Assembly: GCF_902498825.1 (NCBI RefSeq) | Contig: NZ_LR701459.1 | Span: 2,837,890 to 2,901,889, forward strand | Length of the DNA stretch: 64,000 nucleotides | Direction: 5' to 3' | From: Rhizobium sp. EC-SD404 | GTDB taxonomy: Bacteria > Pseudomonadota > Alphaproteobacteria > Rhizobiales > Rhizobiaceae | Part shown: piece by piece, positions 34,233 to 44,184 of the stretch | Numbering within the stretch: position 1 is the stretch's first letter | Layout of the letters: each line of letters starts with the position of its first letter | The notes under the pieces: model-generated | Databases searched by the model: none | What the model saw: the letters and a program-made list of their open reading frames with translations, nothing else | What the model was told of the DNA's origin: nothing | Position numbers and translations under genes: made by a program

Positions 34233-37200
34233 GAGGCACCCTCCATGAGTTTGGCCAGATCGAACTTGGCGGAATTGCTTTTCGGCGTCCACATGCCGCG
34301 GTCGATTGCTTCCATGAAGCGCGCTGCGGTCTCCTTCAGCGCTTCCGGGTTCCGTTCGTGCATGAAGTCCCGCACGTCCTCATCCACAAGGAAGGCGTGA
34401 TAGGCGAGTTCGAAGTGATGGTCGCGCACCGCACCCGTCGTCGCGGCAAAGGCGAACATGTAGTCGACGGTCGCGGCGATCTCGAAGGCGCCCTTGTAGC
34501 CGTGGCGCATCACGCCTGCGATCCATTTCGGGTTGACCACCCGGGCGCGCACGACCCTGCCGATCTCTTCCTCCAGCGAACGGATCACCGGCTTTTCGGG
34601 CCGCGAATGGTCGTTGTGATAGACTGCGGGGAGCGCGCCTTTCAGCGCTTCGACTGCCGCCGTCATCCCGCCTTCGAACTGGTAGTAGTCGTCCGAATCG
34701 AGAAGATCGTGTTCACGGTTGTCCTGGTTCTGGACCACCGCGTCCACGGTGCCGAGCCGTTCTTCGAACAGGCCGCGCTCCGCGATGCCTTCAGCCTGCG
34801 CGCCATAGGCATAGGAGCCCCAGACGAGATAGGCCTCCGCAAGATCGGCTCTCTCGGCCCAACCTTTCTCGTCGATGAGAGCCTGCAATCCCGCACCATA
34901 GGCACCGGGCTTCGACCCGAACACACGATAGCCGGCGCGCTTCAGCGCCGCCGCTTCCTCGATGCCCTGCGCCTTGAAAGCCTCGGCCTCCTGCCGCATC
35001 CGGGCAGCGATCGGGTTTTCCGACGTATCCTCGTCAAGGGCGCCGACAGCGCGGGCCGCCTTGTCGAAAAGCGCGATCTGGTCGGGAAACGCGTCGCGGA
35101 AAAATCCGGAGATCCTCAGCGTCACGTCGACCCGTGGCCGCCCGAGCATCGCCGGCGGAATGATCTCGTAGCCAGTCACGCGGCGGGAAGCGTGGTCCCA
35201 CAGAGGCTTGACGCCGATCAGCGCCAGGGCCTGGGCGATATCGTCGCCGCCGGTGCGCATGTTGGATGTGCCCCATGCGGTGATGCCGAGCGATGTCGGC
35301 CAGTCGCCGTGGTCCTGCGCATAGCGCGTGATCAGGAGTTCGGCCGACTTGCGGCCAAGTTCCCAGGCGGCCGGCGTGGGCACGGCGCGGCTGTCGACGG
35401 AATAGAAATTGCGCCCGGTCGGCAGCACGTCCGGCCGTCCCCGCGTCGGTGCCCCGGATGGTCCGGGCGGCACGAAGCGCCCGTCGAGCGCCGTAAGCGT
35501 GGCCGCGATCTCGGCTGGGCCCGAGGCGACGATCGACGGCATCAATTGCAGGTCGATTTCACCGAGCACAGCCCGTGTTGCCGCCCAGTCGGCCGGGCAA
35601 GCGGTTTCACCGGCGACGAGGCTGGTTGCCAGCAATTCGATTCGCTCGACCGTATCGCCGTGGGTGCGCCATGGGTCGGGCGTGACATCGGCAAGCATCG
35701 GCGATCTCGGTCCCGTCCAGGGCTCGGCCAAGCCGCAATCGAGCGGATCAAACGCGAGGAAGGCATCGAGGCTTATCGCGCGCTGCAGGCTCTGGTCCCC
35801 GCCCTCGCCCTGACCGCGCGGCACGCGTGCCAATGCGACGGTCAGATCCGTCAGCAGCCGGCCCTCGGGTGCCACGCCGAAAACATGCAACCCGTCGCGG
35901 ATTTGCATTTCCTTGAGGTCGCAGAGGTAAGCGTCGAGCTTTTCCAGCGCTGCATCGTCTCCGTCTCCAGCTGCGATGCCGACGTCATGGTCGAGGCCGA
36001 TATCGCGCATCAGCTCGAGAATCTGTCGCTTGAGCAGCTTGATCCGGCGCGGATCGCTGCCGGCGGCCTGATAGTATTCATCGACCAGCGCCTCTAGGTC
36101 CTTGAGCGGCCCATAACTCTCGGCGCGCGTCAGCGGTGGCGTCAGGTGATCGATGATGACCGCAGACGAGCGGCGCTTGGCCTGCGTCCCCTCGCCCGGA
36201 TCGTTGACGATGAACGGATAGACATGCGGCATCGGCCCGAACACGATTTCCGGATAGCACCGGTCCGAAAGCGCCAGCGCCTTGCCGGGCAGCCATTCGA
36301 GATTGCCGTGCTTGCCCATATGGACGACGGCATGGGCGCCATAGACCGTGCGGAGCCAGGCATAGAAGGCGATGTAGCCGTGCGGCGGCACGAGATCCGG
36401 CGCGTGATAGGTTTCCTTCGGATCGATATTGTATCCACGCGCGGGCTGGATGCCGACGACCGTCTGGCCGAACCGCATCAGCGGCAGCGCAAAACGATCG
36501 CCGAGGATGAACGGATCCTGCTCCGGTGCGCCCCATCGAGCGACCACCTCTTCCTGAATCGATTCGGGAAGTGTTGCGAAGAACGCCTTGTAATCATTGA
36601 GCGCCATCGTCTCGCGAATTTCGCGGGCATCGACGGCGGCATTGGTCGGCCCGGCCATCAGCGCGGTGATCAACGCATCGCCATCGGCAGGCAGATCGTC
36701 GACCACATAGCCCGCGCCTTGCATCGCCTTCAGCACTTCGATGGTGCCGGCCGGCGTATCCAGGCCGACGCCGTTGCCCAGCCGCCCGTCGCGGTTCGGG
36801 TAATTGGCGAGCACGATCGCGACGCGGCGGTCGGAGGGTGCAGTTCGGCGCAAGCTCGCCCAATTCGCGGCAAGGTCGGCAACAAAATCGATGCGGTCTG
36901 CCAACGGCTCGTGCGCGACGATATTCGCCTCGACCGTCTCATCGTACCGCTCGGCCGATTTGAACGAGACAGCGCGCGACAGGATCCGCCCGTCCACTTC
37001 AGGCAACGCCACATGCATGGCAAGATCGCGTGCCGACAGCCCTTGCGCCGACGCCTCCCACGCAGATCGCGCCGAGCCGGAGAACACCACCTGAAGCACC
37101 TGGGCGCCGGTCGATTCCAGCACGGTGCCTTTCGTTGCACCGCCCGGCGCCGAGACGGCGAAACCGGTGGCATTGATGACGACGTCCGGCGGCGCCTTGG

Positions 37201-37936
37201 CAAAGCTTCGTTCGACGGCCGCGATCGAAACTGGGTCTTTGAGGCTGGAAACGAAAAGCGGCGTGACGGCGAAGCCTCGTGCCGAAAGCGCGTCGACCAA
37301 GGCTTTCACCGGCGCCGTCTGCCCGCTTTGGACAAGTGCGCGGTAAAATACGATGGAAACACGGCCGGCTTTCGTCCCGTGCTGAGAGCCGTTCTGCGCC
37401 CACACGCCGGCTCGCATCAGCGGAACCGCGCCGCCCGGCCTTGTCGAGCCGTCGATCATCGCCGCCGCGTAATCGAGCAGGCCGCGGGCGTTTTCCACCC
37501 CGCCCTCGTTGAGAAATGCCCAGAGCGCTTCCCGGTCAGCCGGTCGAACGGTCGAATACCGCGCAAGACCCTCGTCGGGCTTGTCGTCGCCCGGCAGCAC
37601 CGCCAGCGCGATGCCCTCCCGGGCGGCCGTCGCCAGCAGCGCATCGAGCACATAGGCGAAATAGCTGGCTCCGCCGAGCGCGCGCACGACGATCAGCCGG
37701 GCGTGGCGTGCCGTCCGCTCGATGTAGGTATCGACCGACATCGGATGCTTCAGCGTCATCAGGCTCGCGACACGCACGGACCGCGCACCGGCACTGCCGC
37801 CCGCCCTGGCAGCCGCGATTGCTGCCAGTTCCGTATCGGCAGCCGATAGGAAAAGGATATCGCCCGGCGTCTGTCCGAGATCGATCGCCTCGTCTCCGTC
37901 GGCAATCGAGCCCTTCTGGCTCAGGAGGAGGTGCAT
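34229..37936 (-). CDS. cobN: aerobic cobaltochelatase subunit CobN
   Basis: Large porphyrin-binding subunit of the ATP-dependent cobaltochelatase (CobN-CobS-CobT) that inserts cobalt into hydrogenobyrinic acid a,c-diamide. 1235 residues, close to the usual 1270. Magnesium-chelatase H-type motifs include ANYPNRDGRLGNGVGLDTPAGT, VGIQPARGYNIDPKETYHAPD, VVHMGKHGNLEWLPGKALALS, and AWGTSNMRTGGDDIAQALAL. CobS and CobT are not in this window. The chelatase normally acts late, in contrast with CbiX encoded about 4 kb away. Confidence 0.95.
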   Translation of the reverse strand: MHLLLSQKGSIADGDEAIDLGQTPGDILFLSAADTELAAIAAARAGGSAGARSVRVASLMTLKHPMSVDTYIERTARHARLIVVRALGGASYFAYVLDALLATAAREGIALAVLPGDDKPDEGLARYSTVRPADREALWAFLNEGGVENARGLLDYAAAMIDGSTRPGGAVPLMRAGVWAQNGSQHGTKAGRVSIVFYRALVQSGQTAPVKALVDALSARGFAVTPLFVSSLKDPVSIAAVERSFAKAPPDVVINATGFAVSAPGGATKGTVLESTGAQVLQVVFSGSARSAWEASAQGLSARDLAMHVALPEVDGRILSRAVSFKSAERYDETVEANIVAHEPLADRIDFVADLAANWASLRRTAPSDRRVAIVLANYPNRDGRLGNGVGLDTPAGTIEVLKAMQGAGYVVDDLPADGDALITALMAGPTNAAVDAREIRETMALNDYKAFFATLPESIQEEVVARWGAPEQDPFILGDRFALPLMRFGQTVVGIQPARGYNIDPKETYHAPDLVPPHGYIAFYAWLRTVYGAHAVVHMGKHGNLEWLPGKALALSDRCYPEIVFGPMPHVYPFIVNDPGEGTQAKRRSSAVIIDHLTPPLTRAESYGPLKDLEALVDEYYQAAGSDPRRIKLLKRQILELMRDIGLDHDVGIAAGDGDDAALEKLDAYLCDLKEMQIRDGLHVFGVAPEGRLLTDLTVALARVPRGQGEGGDQSLQRAISLDAFLAFDPLDCGLAEPWTGPRSPMLADVTPDPWRTHGDTVERIELLATSLVAGETACPADWAATRAVLGEIDLQLMPSIVASGPAEIAATLTALDGRFVPPGPSGAPTRGRPDVLPTGRNFYSVDSRAVPTPAAWELGRKSAELLITRYAQDHGDWPTSLGITAWGTSNMRTGGDDIAQALALIGVKPLWDHASRRVTGYEIIPPAMLGRPRVDVTLRISGFFRDAFPDQIALFDKAARAVGALDEDTSENPIAARMRQEAEAFKAQGIEEAAALKRAGYRVFGSKPGAYGAGLQALIDEKGWAERADLAEAYLVWGSYAYGAQAEGIAERGLFEERLGTVDAVVQNQDNREHDLLDSDDYYQFEGGMTAAVEALKGALPAVYHNDHSRPEKPVIRSLEEEIGRVVRARVVNPKWIAGVMRHGYKGAFEIAATVDYMFAFAATTGAVRDHHFELAYHAFLVDEDVRDFMHERNPEALKETAARFMEAIDRGMWTPKSNSAKFDLAKLMEGAS

Positions 37937-37982
37937 GGCCGCCGTCGCTTGCCGCCATTACCGCATGGTCGGCGTTTCATCG

Positions 37983-39035
37983 TCATCGCGCGGCGTCTTG
38001 CAGCGCTGCAGTGATCGCCGCCTCGTCGAGCCCATCATGAAGACCGATGACGACGAGACGCGTCCCGCGCTCCTCGTTAGGCTTCCAGGCACGGTCGAAA
38101 TAGCTGTCGACGCGGCTCCCCACCGCCTGCACCACGAGGCGCATGGGCTTGCCCTCGACGTCCGCGAAGCCCTTGAGCCGGAGGATGTCGTGGGTCGCGA
38201 TGACGTCCTTGAGGGCCGACGCGAAACGGTCGGGTGCAGCGACAGCGCCCAAATCGACGACGAAGCTTTCGAAATCGTCGTGATCGTGCTCCTCGCCATT
38301 CTCGTGCTCGATCTCGTGATGGGATCGGCGATTGGCGATATCGCTTTCGGTCCCCACGCCGAGCCCGAGAAGGACGGCCGCCGACACGTTGCCACCCGAC
38401 GCCTCGATCATCTGCGGCTTGCGGCTCGTGCGCGCCGCAACGTCAATCCGCACCGCGGTCATGCGCTCCAGGTCGACGAGATCGCTCTTGTTCAGGATGA
38501 TGAGGTCGGCCGCCGTCAGCTGATCTTCGAACAGCTCTTCCAGCGGGCTTTCATGATCGAGGCTCTCGTCGGCGGCACGCATGGCGTCGACGCGATCTTC
38601 GTCATCGGCGAAGCGGCCGGCCGCGACTGCGGCGCTGTCGACGACGGTGACGACGCCGTCAACCGTGACGCGCTCCTTGATGCCGGGCCAGTTGAAGGCG
38701 TTGACGAGCGGTTGCGGCAGCGCGAGGCCCGAGGTCTCGATGATGATGTGATCCGGCAGGCGGTCGCGCTCCAGAAGCTTTTCCATCGTCGGGATGAAGT
38801 CGTCGGCGACCGTGCAGCAGATGCAGCCATTGGTCAGTTCGACGATGTCGTCTTCGGTACAGGTTTCGGCACCGCAGCCTTTCAGCACGTCGCCATCGAC
38901 GCCCAGATCGCCGAATTCGTTGATGATCAGCGCGATGCGGCGCCCTTGCGCATTCATCAGCAGGTTTCGAATGAGCGTCGTCTTTCCGGCGCCGAGGAAG
39001 CCGGTGATCACCGTTGCCGGTATCTTCGCTTGCAT
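37983..39035 (-). CDS. cobW: COG0523 GTPase CobW
   Basis: G3E-family GTPase thought to deliver cobalt to the CobNST chelatase. 350 residues. Walker A motif VITGFLGAGKTTLI at about 9-22, the metal-binding CxCC in TNGCICCTV, Walker B region HIIIETSGLA, and NKSD specificity motif (LILNKSDLV). A His/Asp-rich segment (HHEIEHENGEEHDHDD) near residue 240-255 is a likely metal site. Between cobP (5-base gap) and cobN (46-base gap). Confidence 0.95.
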   Translation of the reverse strand: MQAKIPATVITGFLGAGKTTLIRNLLMNAQGRRIALIINEFGDLGVDGDVLKGCGAETCTEDDIVELTNGCICCTVADDFIPTMEKLLERDRLPDHIIIETSGLALPQPLVNAFNWPGIKERVTVDGVVTVVDSAAVAAGRFADDEDRVDAMRAADESLDHESPLEELFEDQLTAADLIILNKSDLVDLERMTAVRIDVAARTSRKPQMIEASGGNVSAAVLLGLGVGTESDIANRRSHHEIEHENGEEHDHDDFESFVVDLGAVAAPDRFASALKDVIATHDILRLKGFADVEGKPMRLVVQAVGSRVDSYFDRAWKPNEERGTRLVVIGLHDGLDEAAITAALQDAAR

Positions 39036-39040
39036 GGAAA

Positions 39041-39574
39041 CTAACCCTTCATTTTGAGCGGCAGGCCGGCTGCGACGAAGTAGACCTCGTCGGCGACCGC
39101 CGCGATTTTCTGGTGCAGGCGCCCTGCATGATCGCGAAAGGCGCGCGCCATGGAATTTTCCGGAACGATGCCGAGACCGACCTCATTGGAGACGAGGATA
39201 ACGCGTCCGGGCGGGCTGACGAGGAGCGAGACGAGATCGTCGAAATCGGATTCGATCGCAGCATCGCCCTGCTCCTCCATCATGAGATTGGTGACCCAGA
39301 GCGTAAGGCAGTCCACCAGCACGACGCGTTCGGGACGCAGGTGCTCGCGCAGCACTCCCGTCAGCGACAGGGGGCAATCATGGGTCACCCAGTCCGCACC
39401 TCGATCAACCCGGTGGCGTGCGATCCGGGCACGCATCTCGTCGTCGAAGGCTTGTGCCGTCGCGACGTAATGGCGAGGAAGGCCGGTCTCCCGCGCCAGC
39501 GTCTCGGCGAATGCCGATTTGCCGGAGCGGGCTCCGCCGAGGACGAAGACCGCCCCGTTCCGTGCTGCTGCCAT
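39041..39574 (-). CDS. cobP: adenosylcobinamide kinase / guanylyltransferase CobP (CobU)
   Basis: Phosphorylates adenosylcobinamide and transfers GMP to it. 177 residues. Motifs: [19 protein letters not shown] (P-loop), [26 protein letters not shown] with the guanylylated histidine region, and [16 protein letters not shown] 39574 gives the usual short N-terminus; the frame is open upstream into hupE, but those residues do not resemble the family. Four bases after hupE. Confidence 0.94.
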   Translation of the reverse strand: MAAARNGAVFVLGGARSGKSAFAETLARETGLPRHYVATAQAFDDEMRARIARHRVDRGADWVTHDCPLSLTGVLREHLRPERVVLVDCLTLWVTNLMMEEQGDAAIESDFDDLVSLLVSPPGRVILVSNEVGLGIVPENSMARAFRDHAGRLHQKIAAVADEVYFVAAGLPLKMKG

Positions 39575-39578
39575 CCGC

Positions 39579-40214
39579 TCAGGCGAGACCGATCGCGGCA
39601 AGCAGATGCTCGCCCACGAGCAAAGCGCCAACGCCTGCCACGACACCACCGGAAATCCGCAATGCGACATTCTCGGCAGTTCGGCCCGGTGCGAACAGCG
39701 CCGTTACCGCAAGCCCGGCGCCGATCGCAATCAGGTACTGGGTCGCTGCGAAACCGGCGAGGTAGGCGAGAACCGGCGTTGTTTCGGCACCGAACACGGC
39801 TTCGCCATAGGCATGACCATGAAAGAGGCCGGCCAGCGCGAAGACGGCAGCGTAGGCGGCCGGCGCGTAGTCGCGGCCCGAAAGCAGCATGATGCCGAGC
39901 ACCGCGACCGACAGCGCCACCATGACTTCCACGAAGGGCAGTCCCACCGATGCGAGATGTACGAGCGTTCCGACCACCGTCGCCCCGACGAAGAAGAGCG
40001 GCATGGCGAAGCGATGACGCGTGAGCGTTGCCGCGATGCCGACGGCGATGATGAAGGCCAGATGGTCGAGCCCGATGATCGGGTGCCCGATGCCGGACAG
40101 AAGACCGGCGGAGAATGTGGACGGCGTTTCGCCGCCCATCGGGTGGTGGGCATAGGCAGACGAGGCAAGCACAGTGAAGACTACGGCCGTCAAGCCGCGG
40201 TTCAAGACGATCAT
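39579..40214 (-). CDS. hupE: HupE/UreJ-family cobalt (nickel) transporter
   Basis: 211-residue membrane protein with an N-terminal signal-like segment ([19 protein letters not shown]) and about six hydrophobic helices. The family motif HPxxGxDH is present as [19 protein letters not shown], as is the histidine pair in [18 protein letters not shown]. HupE/UreJ proteins carry Ni2+ or Co2+. A cobalamin riboswitch directly upstream and the following cobP-cobW-cobN genes point to cobalt uptake for B12 synthesis. GGGAG lies nine bases before the ATG. Confidence 0.92.
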   Translation of the reverse strand: MIVLNRGLTAVVFTVLASSAYAHHPMGGETPSTFSAGLLSGIGHPIIGLDHLAFIIAVGIAATLTRHRFAMPLFFVGATVVGTLVHLASVGLPFVEVMVALSVAVLGIMLLSGRDYAPAAYAAVFALAGLFHGHAYGEAVFGAETTPVLAYLAGFAATQYLIAIGAGLAVTALFAPGRTAENVALRISGGVVAGVGALLVGEHLLAAIGLA

Positions 40215-40359
40215 AAAGACAACTCCCGTGTCAGATGGGCCCAAAATGGCCTCTGAACGGTGTGTTCGCCTGACCGCGCAGCCTCCCCCAATATCCGGGC
40301 TTCCCGGAAACGAGACTGTTGGCCAAGAGCGGAACACCCCGTCCCTCTAGGTTCGAAAT

Positions 40360-40680
40360 CGACGGGCAGGTCTCCTGGCTCATGGCTGCAGCATCGGGCG
40401 CAATGCCCGATGCAACGGCTTGTCCCTCACCTTCCCGGAGTTTGCGGCGCTGCGCTGGCGGACGATTCGTAGACAAGAGGCGTCCAGCCATGGTTCTGCG
40501 CAGTCGCCACTCCAGTGGCTTTTCCGGCGTCCTCGGTCTGGTGGTCCGCAATGCACCACGCATCGCTCCAACCGTCAGACCAAGATCGTCGGATGGGAAA
40601 GCCTCGCCACTCTACAGTCGCGGGGTCGGCTGCGATCAAGGCGCCCGGATTGGGTCCACCCCTCGCATTCCCTTTTCATC
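40360..40680 (-). promoter_or_regulatory. cobalamin riboswitch upstream of the hupE-cobPWN-cobO operon
   Basis: Read on the minus strand, the conserved blocks occur in order: AAAAGGGAATGCG...GGGTGG...AATCCGGGC, then GCAGCCGACCCCGCGACTGT, AAGCCACTGG, and the B12 box AGCCAGGAGACCTGCC (rev. comp. of 40365-40380). These match the recalled adenosylcobalamin riboswitch consensus. The element is long, about 320 bases, because of expanded peripheral stems. The B12 box is followed by about 145 bases of expression platform before the hupE ATG. It should repress the cobalt-uptake operon when B12 is plentiful. This accounts for most of the 559-base gap 40215-40773. Confidence 0.95.
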
Positions 40681-40773
40681 CCCGAACGCCGATGGCGGCC
40701 GAGGAACCTTTCGATGCACTAGAAATAGGCGTGGCGCGCGATCGGTGTCAATCGCGTTTGAGAACTGGGCGCA

Positions 40774-42234
40774 TCATACAACAGCCGCCGAGGCGAGAAG
40801 CCTGTCGACATCCAGCACTTGCTCCAGCCGCGCGGCGATGGCGTCGAGGGCGATGTCCACGCCCTGCGCATACCCATCCGCACCGGCCTCGATCCCAAGC
40901 GTCGAGAGATAGGCGCGGCGAAACCCATCGGCAGCAAATAGGCCGTGGAGATAGGTGCCCATGACGCGCCCATCGGCCGTCATCGCGCCATCCGGTCGTC
41001 CGTCGATCACGACAGGCGCGCGTCCGGCATCGGGTCCCTCGCTAAGGCCGAGATGAATTTCGTATCCCTGCAACGGCTCGTCGAACACCGTCGAATGAGC
41101 GGCGACGTTGCGCACGATCTTGTCGGGCTCCATAACCGTTTCAATGTCGAGAAGGCCGAGCCCCTCGACGCGCGACGGGGCGCCTTCGAGCCCGAGCGGA
41201 TCGGCGACGCTGCGCCCCAGCATCTGGTAGCCGCCGCAGATGCCGACGACATGCCCGCCGCGACGCACATGCCTGGCAAGATCGAGATCCCAACCATTCG
41301 CCCGAAAGGCGGCCAGGTCGCCGATGGTGGATTTCGAACCGGGGATCACGATCAGGCCGGCATCGTCCGGCAAGCGTTCGCCGCTGCGCACATAGACCAG
41401 TTCGACCTGCGGCTCGGCGGCGAGCGGATCGAGATCGTCGAAATTGGCGATTCGCGACAGAACGGGTACGGCCACCTTCAGCGCCCGCGCCGATCCCGCC
41501 ACCAATCGCTCGAGCGCCACGGAATCCTCGGCCGGCAATCGAGCCGTCTCGGCCAGCCAAGGGACGACACCGAAGCTTTGCCAGCCGGTAAACCTCGTGA
41601 TCGCCGCAAGCCCATCGTCGAAAAGCGACACGTCACCGCGAAACTTGTTGATCAGGAAGCCGCAGATCATGCGGCGGTCTTCTTCCGGCAGGATGTGGTG
41701 CGTTCCGACGAGCGAGGCGATCACGCCGCCGCGGTCGATGTCGCCGACGAGCACCACCGGTACGCCGGCCTTCGTCGCAAAGCCCATATTGGCGATGTCG
41801 CCAGCGCGCAGATTGATCTCGGCAGGCGACCCGGCCCCTTCCACCAGCACGAGGTCGCAATCCTGCTTGAGAAGCGCAAAGCTCTCCATCACCTTTTCGA
41901 GCAACTGCGGCTTCAGCGCCTGGTAGTCCCTGCCCCTGGCCTTGCCCACGACGCGGCCGTGAACGACGACCTGGCTTCCCGTCTCACTTTCCGGCTTCAG
42001 AAGGATCGGATTCATGTGGATCGAAGGCGCTATGCGCGCGGCCAGCGCCTGCAACCACTGCGCCCGCCCCATCTCGCCGCCATCCTCGGCGACGGCGGCG
42101 TTGTTCGACATGTTCTGCGGCTTGAAAGGTTTGACCCTGATCCCGCGGTTGGCCGCAAGCCGGCAGAGCCCGGCCACCAGAACCGTCTTGCCGACATCCG
42201 AGCCGGTTCCTTGCAACATCAGCGCTTTTGCCAA
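40774..42234 (-). CDS. cobQ: cobyric acid synthase CobQ
   Basis: Glutamine-dependent amidation of the b, d, e and g side chains of adenosylcobyrinic acid a,c-diamide. 486 residues. N-terminal P-loop [64 protein letters not shown]-terminal amidotransferase with cysteine in [11 protein letters not shown] and the histidine in [11 protein letters not shown]. It lies just upstream of the riboswitch, so its transcript ends before that element. No riboswitch is seen before its own start. Confidence 0.95.
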   Translation of the reverse strand: MAKALMLQGTGSDVGKTVLVAGLCRLAANRGIRVKPFKPQNMSNNAAVAEDGGEMGRAQWLQALAARIAPSIHMNPILLKPESETGSQVVVHGRVVGKARGRDYQALKPQLLEKVMESFALLKQDCDLVLVEGAGSPAEINLRAGDIANMGFATKAGVPVVLVGDIDRGGVIASLVGTHHILPEEDRRMICGFLINKFRGDVSLFDDGLAAITRFTGWQSFGVVPWLAETARLPAEDSVALERLVAGSARALKVAVPVLSRIANFDDLDPLAAEPQVELVYVRSGERLPDDAGLIVIPGSKSTIGDLAAFRANGWDLDLARHVRRGGHVVGICGGYQMLGRSVADPLGLEGAPSRVEGLGLLDIETVMEPDKIVRNVAAHSTVFDEPLQGYEIHLGLSEGPDAGRAPVVIDGRPDGAMTADGRVMGTYLHGLFAADGFRRAYLSTLGIEAGADGYAQGVDIALDAIAARLEQVLDVDRLLASAAVV

Positions 42235-42292
42235 AAGACAGTCTCCGGCCGCAGATTGGGTCGGCCGTCCTTAGCACCCGCAATGGCAAAGG

Positions 42293-43543
42293 TCAGCGGG
42301 TGAGACGAAGCGCCGATGATACGAGCGATCCGCCGATATCCTCAAATGCCGCCGACAGTTCGGAAGCCGAATTTGCGTCATAGACATGATCGGCAACACC
42401 GGTGCAGGCGGTGTAAAGGTCGGTCAACGTCCCGTTCATGTAATAGGTAACTGCGTAGATCGTATAGCCCTGGTCGCGCATCCGCTGACACTGCCGGATC
42501 AACTGGGCATTGACCTCGTCTTCGGTATGCTCGTCGCCGGCTTGTTTTGGATGGTTCTTTCCGTCGGTCATGATGACGACGTGCTTGCCGGGTGTCTCCT
42601 CGTAGGACAGAGGCAAATCGGGGTTGTCGGGAAACCAGTGACCTTGCCAATCCGGCGAGAGCGAACGCCAGCCCCAGAGAAGCCCGACCTGCGTACTCGT
42701 GCCGTGATTGTTGGTCAGCGCGTTGATCCCGTCCTGGATCACCGCCCTGCTCTCCGTCAGAGCGATCATGCGAGATTGCGGGCAGGTTTCGTGCGGCCCG
42801 TCGAACATGGGAAGTTTTTCGACCGTTGGGGAAGCGTCCGTCTCACCATTGGTGCCACTGCGCCAACCGGAACACAGTGCAGATGCGGACGGCGAAAACG
42901 CATCCTTCTTCGGGTTTCTTGGCTGCGCATTTGCGACATTGCGGCCCGTCTGGTCCGCCATCCAATCCCAGCCATAGTCGACGAAATTGACGCGGCCGGA
43001 GAACGGCACGAGCGACACACGCACATTGGGAAGCGTCGCTTCCGTACCGTAAAATTCATCGATCAGACGGTTGGCTGCCAGCTTCATTTCCGGCATGCGG
43101 TTTTTCATGGAGTTGCTGACATCGAGCACGAGCGCCAGTTCCAGACCGCCGCGCCAGACGCTGCGAGCCTGTTTAGCGAAACTCTGAACACCGATATCCG
43201 CCGTCGGCGCATTGAGGACCGAGGCTATGCGCAACGGGATCGTGCGGTGGATGCTGAGCTGCAGCTCACCATTCACAAGGGAGACATCCCAATCGAGGTC
43301 ATCGGCGTAGGCGAGAGACGAGATATAGCGGTCGACCTCGCGACGCGCGACGCTCTCGTCATCCAGGGAGATCCCTGCTGCCATCAGCACAGCCGCATCG
43401 GCGATCGCCTGCAAATTGGTACGTTCGCGCAACAGGTTGACATAGTCCACGGCGAGCCCTGCCGCACCCAGGAGCGGCAGGAAAGCCAGCGCGGTGATCA
43501 TGGCGACGTTGCCGCGGCGATTGGATAGGAATTTTGAAATCAT
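42293..43543 (-). CDS. TadE/TadG-like pilus assembly protein with von Willebrand factor A domain
   Basis: 416-residue secreted or membrane-anchored protein. N-terminal Tad motif RRGNVAMITALAFLPLLGAAGLAVDY (one hydrophobic helix after a basic stretch, as in TadG), followed by a VWA domain with the metal-ion-dependent adhesion motif LALVLDVSNSMKNRMPEMK (DxSxS) at about residues 135-153. A late HVVIMTDGKNHPK strand is also typical. TadG-like proteins take part in Flp pilus surface structures or act as pseudopilins. ATG 43543 is chosen over an in-frame ATG at 43573. No other tad genes are near, so it is an orphan copy. Confidence 0.85.
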   Translation of the reverse strand: MISKFLSNRRGNVAMITALAFLPLLGAAGLAVDYVNLLRERTNLQAIADAAVLMAAGISLDDESVARREVDRYISSLAYADDLDWDVSLVNGELQLSIHRTIPLRIASVLNAPTADIGVQSFAKQARSVWRGGLELALVLDVSNSMKNRMPEMKLAANRLIDEFYGTEATLPNVRVSLVPFSGRVNFVDYGWDWMADQTGRNVANAQPRNPKKDAFSPSASALCSGWRSGTNGETDASPTVEKLPMFDGPHETCPQSRMIALTESRAVIQDGINALTNNHGTSTQVGLLWGWRSLSPDWQGHWFPDNPDLPLSYEETPGKHVVIMTDGKNHPKQAGDEHTEDEVNAQLIRQCQRMRDQGYTIYAVTYYMNGTLTDLYTACTGVADHVYDANSASELSAAFEDIGGSLVSSALRLTR

Positions 43544-43845
43544 GGCTGAGACGGCCCCTGCTGCACCATGCAAGGGCTAGCGTATGCTACATTAACGATT
43601 GCTTACGTTTCGGCATTTCAATCAAGTCTAGGCCTTAAAAGTTCCGAGTATTTACAGTATTTTATCAAACCTAAACCGATCTTGAACCCGAGTTGAACAA
43701 GTAGAGGAAGACATCCTTCGCCGCCTCTGGAGGCTGACGCGGAGGATAGCAATTTTGCGACATGCCGTGGCGCTTCCATGTCGGCGGCGACGCATGAACA
43801 GGCCTATATGCGGTGCACGCGTTCCAGCCCTTAAGAGTGAATTCC
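43544..43845. other. 302-base intergenic region upstream of the TadG-like gene
   Basis: Noticeably AT-richer than its surroundings from about 43580 to 43690. It probably holds the minus-strand promoter of the TadG-like gene and possibly a plus-strand promoter for the small ORF at 43846. I see no ORF with a convincing start, no repeat and no RNA gene. Confidence 0.5.
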
Positions 43846-43992
43846 ATGCGTGATTTCCTGAACAATCTGCGTCGCCGCTTTGCCGGGGCAAATCGCCCTG
43901 TCGCATCCGCACGCCCCCACGATTTCGTGCTGCGTCACCAGATCGAGTGTGGCCCGTTCAACACGAGACGGCATCGCTTCTCCGACGTCTGA
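43846..43992 (+). CDS. hypothetical 48-residue basic protein
   Basis: Possible small gene: ATG at 43846 with AAGAG about eight bases upstream, ending at TGA 43992. The product is Arg-rich (MRDFLNNLRRRFAGANRPVA at the start) with no membrane segment and no family I recognise. Support comes from the ribosome site and from a very strong hairpin that starts 19 bases after the stop. It could equally be a chance ORF. Confidence 0.4.
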   Translation: MRDFLNNLRRRFAGANRPVASARPHDFVLRHQIECGPFNTRRHRFSDV

Positions 43993-44010
43993 CGGCGACC
44001 AAAGGTCAAA

Positions 44011-44053
44011 CAAGGACAGCCGCGCCTGCTTCGTGCAGGCGCGGCTGTCCTTG
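44011..44053. terminator. strong 19-bp hairpin, probable bidirectional terminator
   Basis: Perfect 19-bp stem CAAGGACAGCCGCGCCTGC with its complement, 5-base loop TTCGT. On the minus strand it ends with TTGTTTGACC and lies about 130 bases beyond the fdhA stop. On the plus strand it follows the small ORF. One of the strongest hairpins in the window. Confidence 0.8.
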
Positions 44054-44184
44054 TAACTGGAGGCGCTAAAGGGCGGGCCGCTCCGGGACGCGAGACCTTT
44101 TCCGGAGCTTCGGCGGCGTTTATCCCCCGCACGTGAAGTCTTACGCGGATATCGTTACCGGAGGGTTATTTAGAGATTAAGCGA

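Noticed and set aside
36146..37849. 567-codon plus-strand ORF opposite cobN (and a 579-codon one at 34358-36097)
   Set aside because: cobN is a clear full-length homologue; the antisense products have no recognisable domain.
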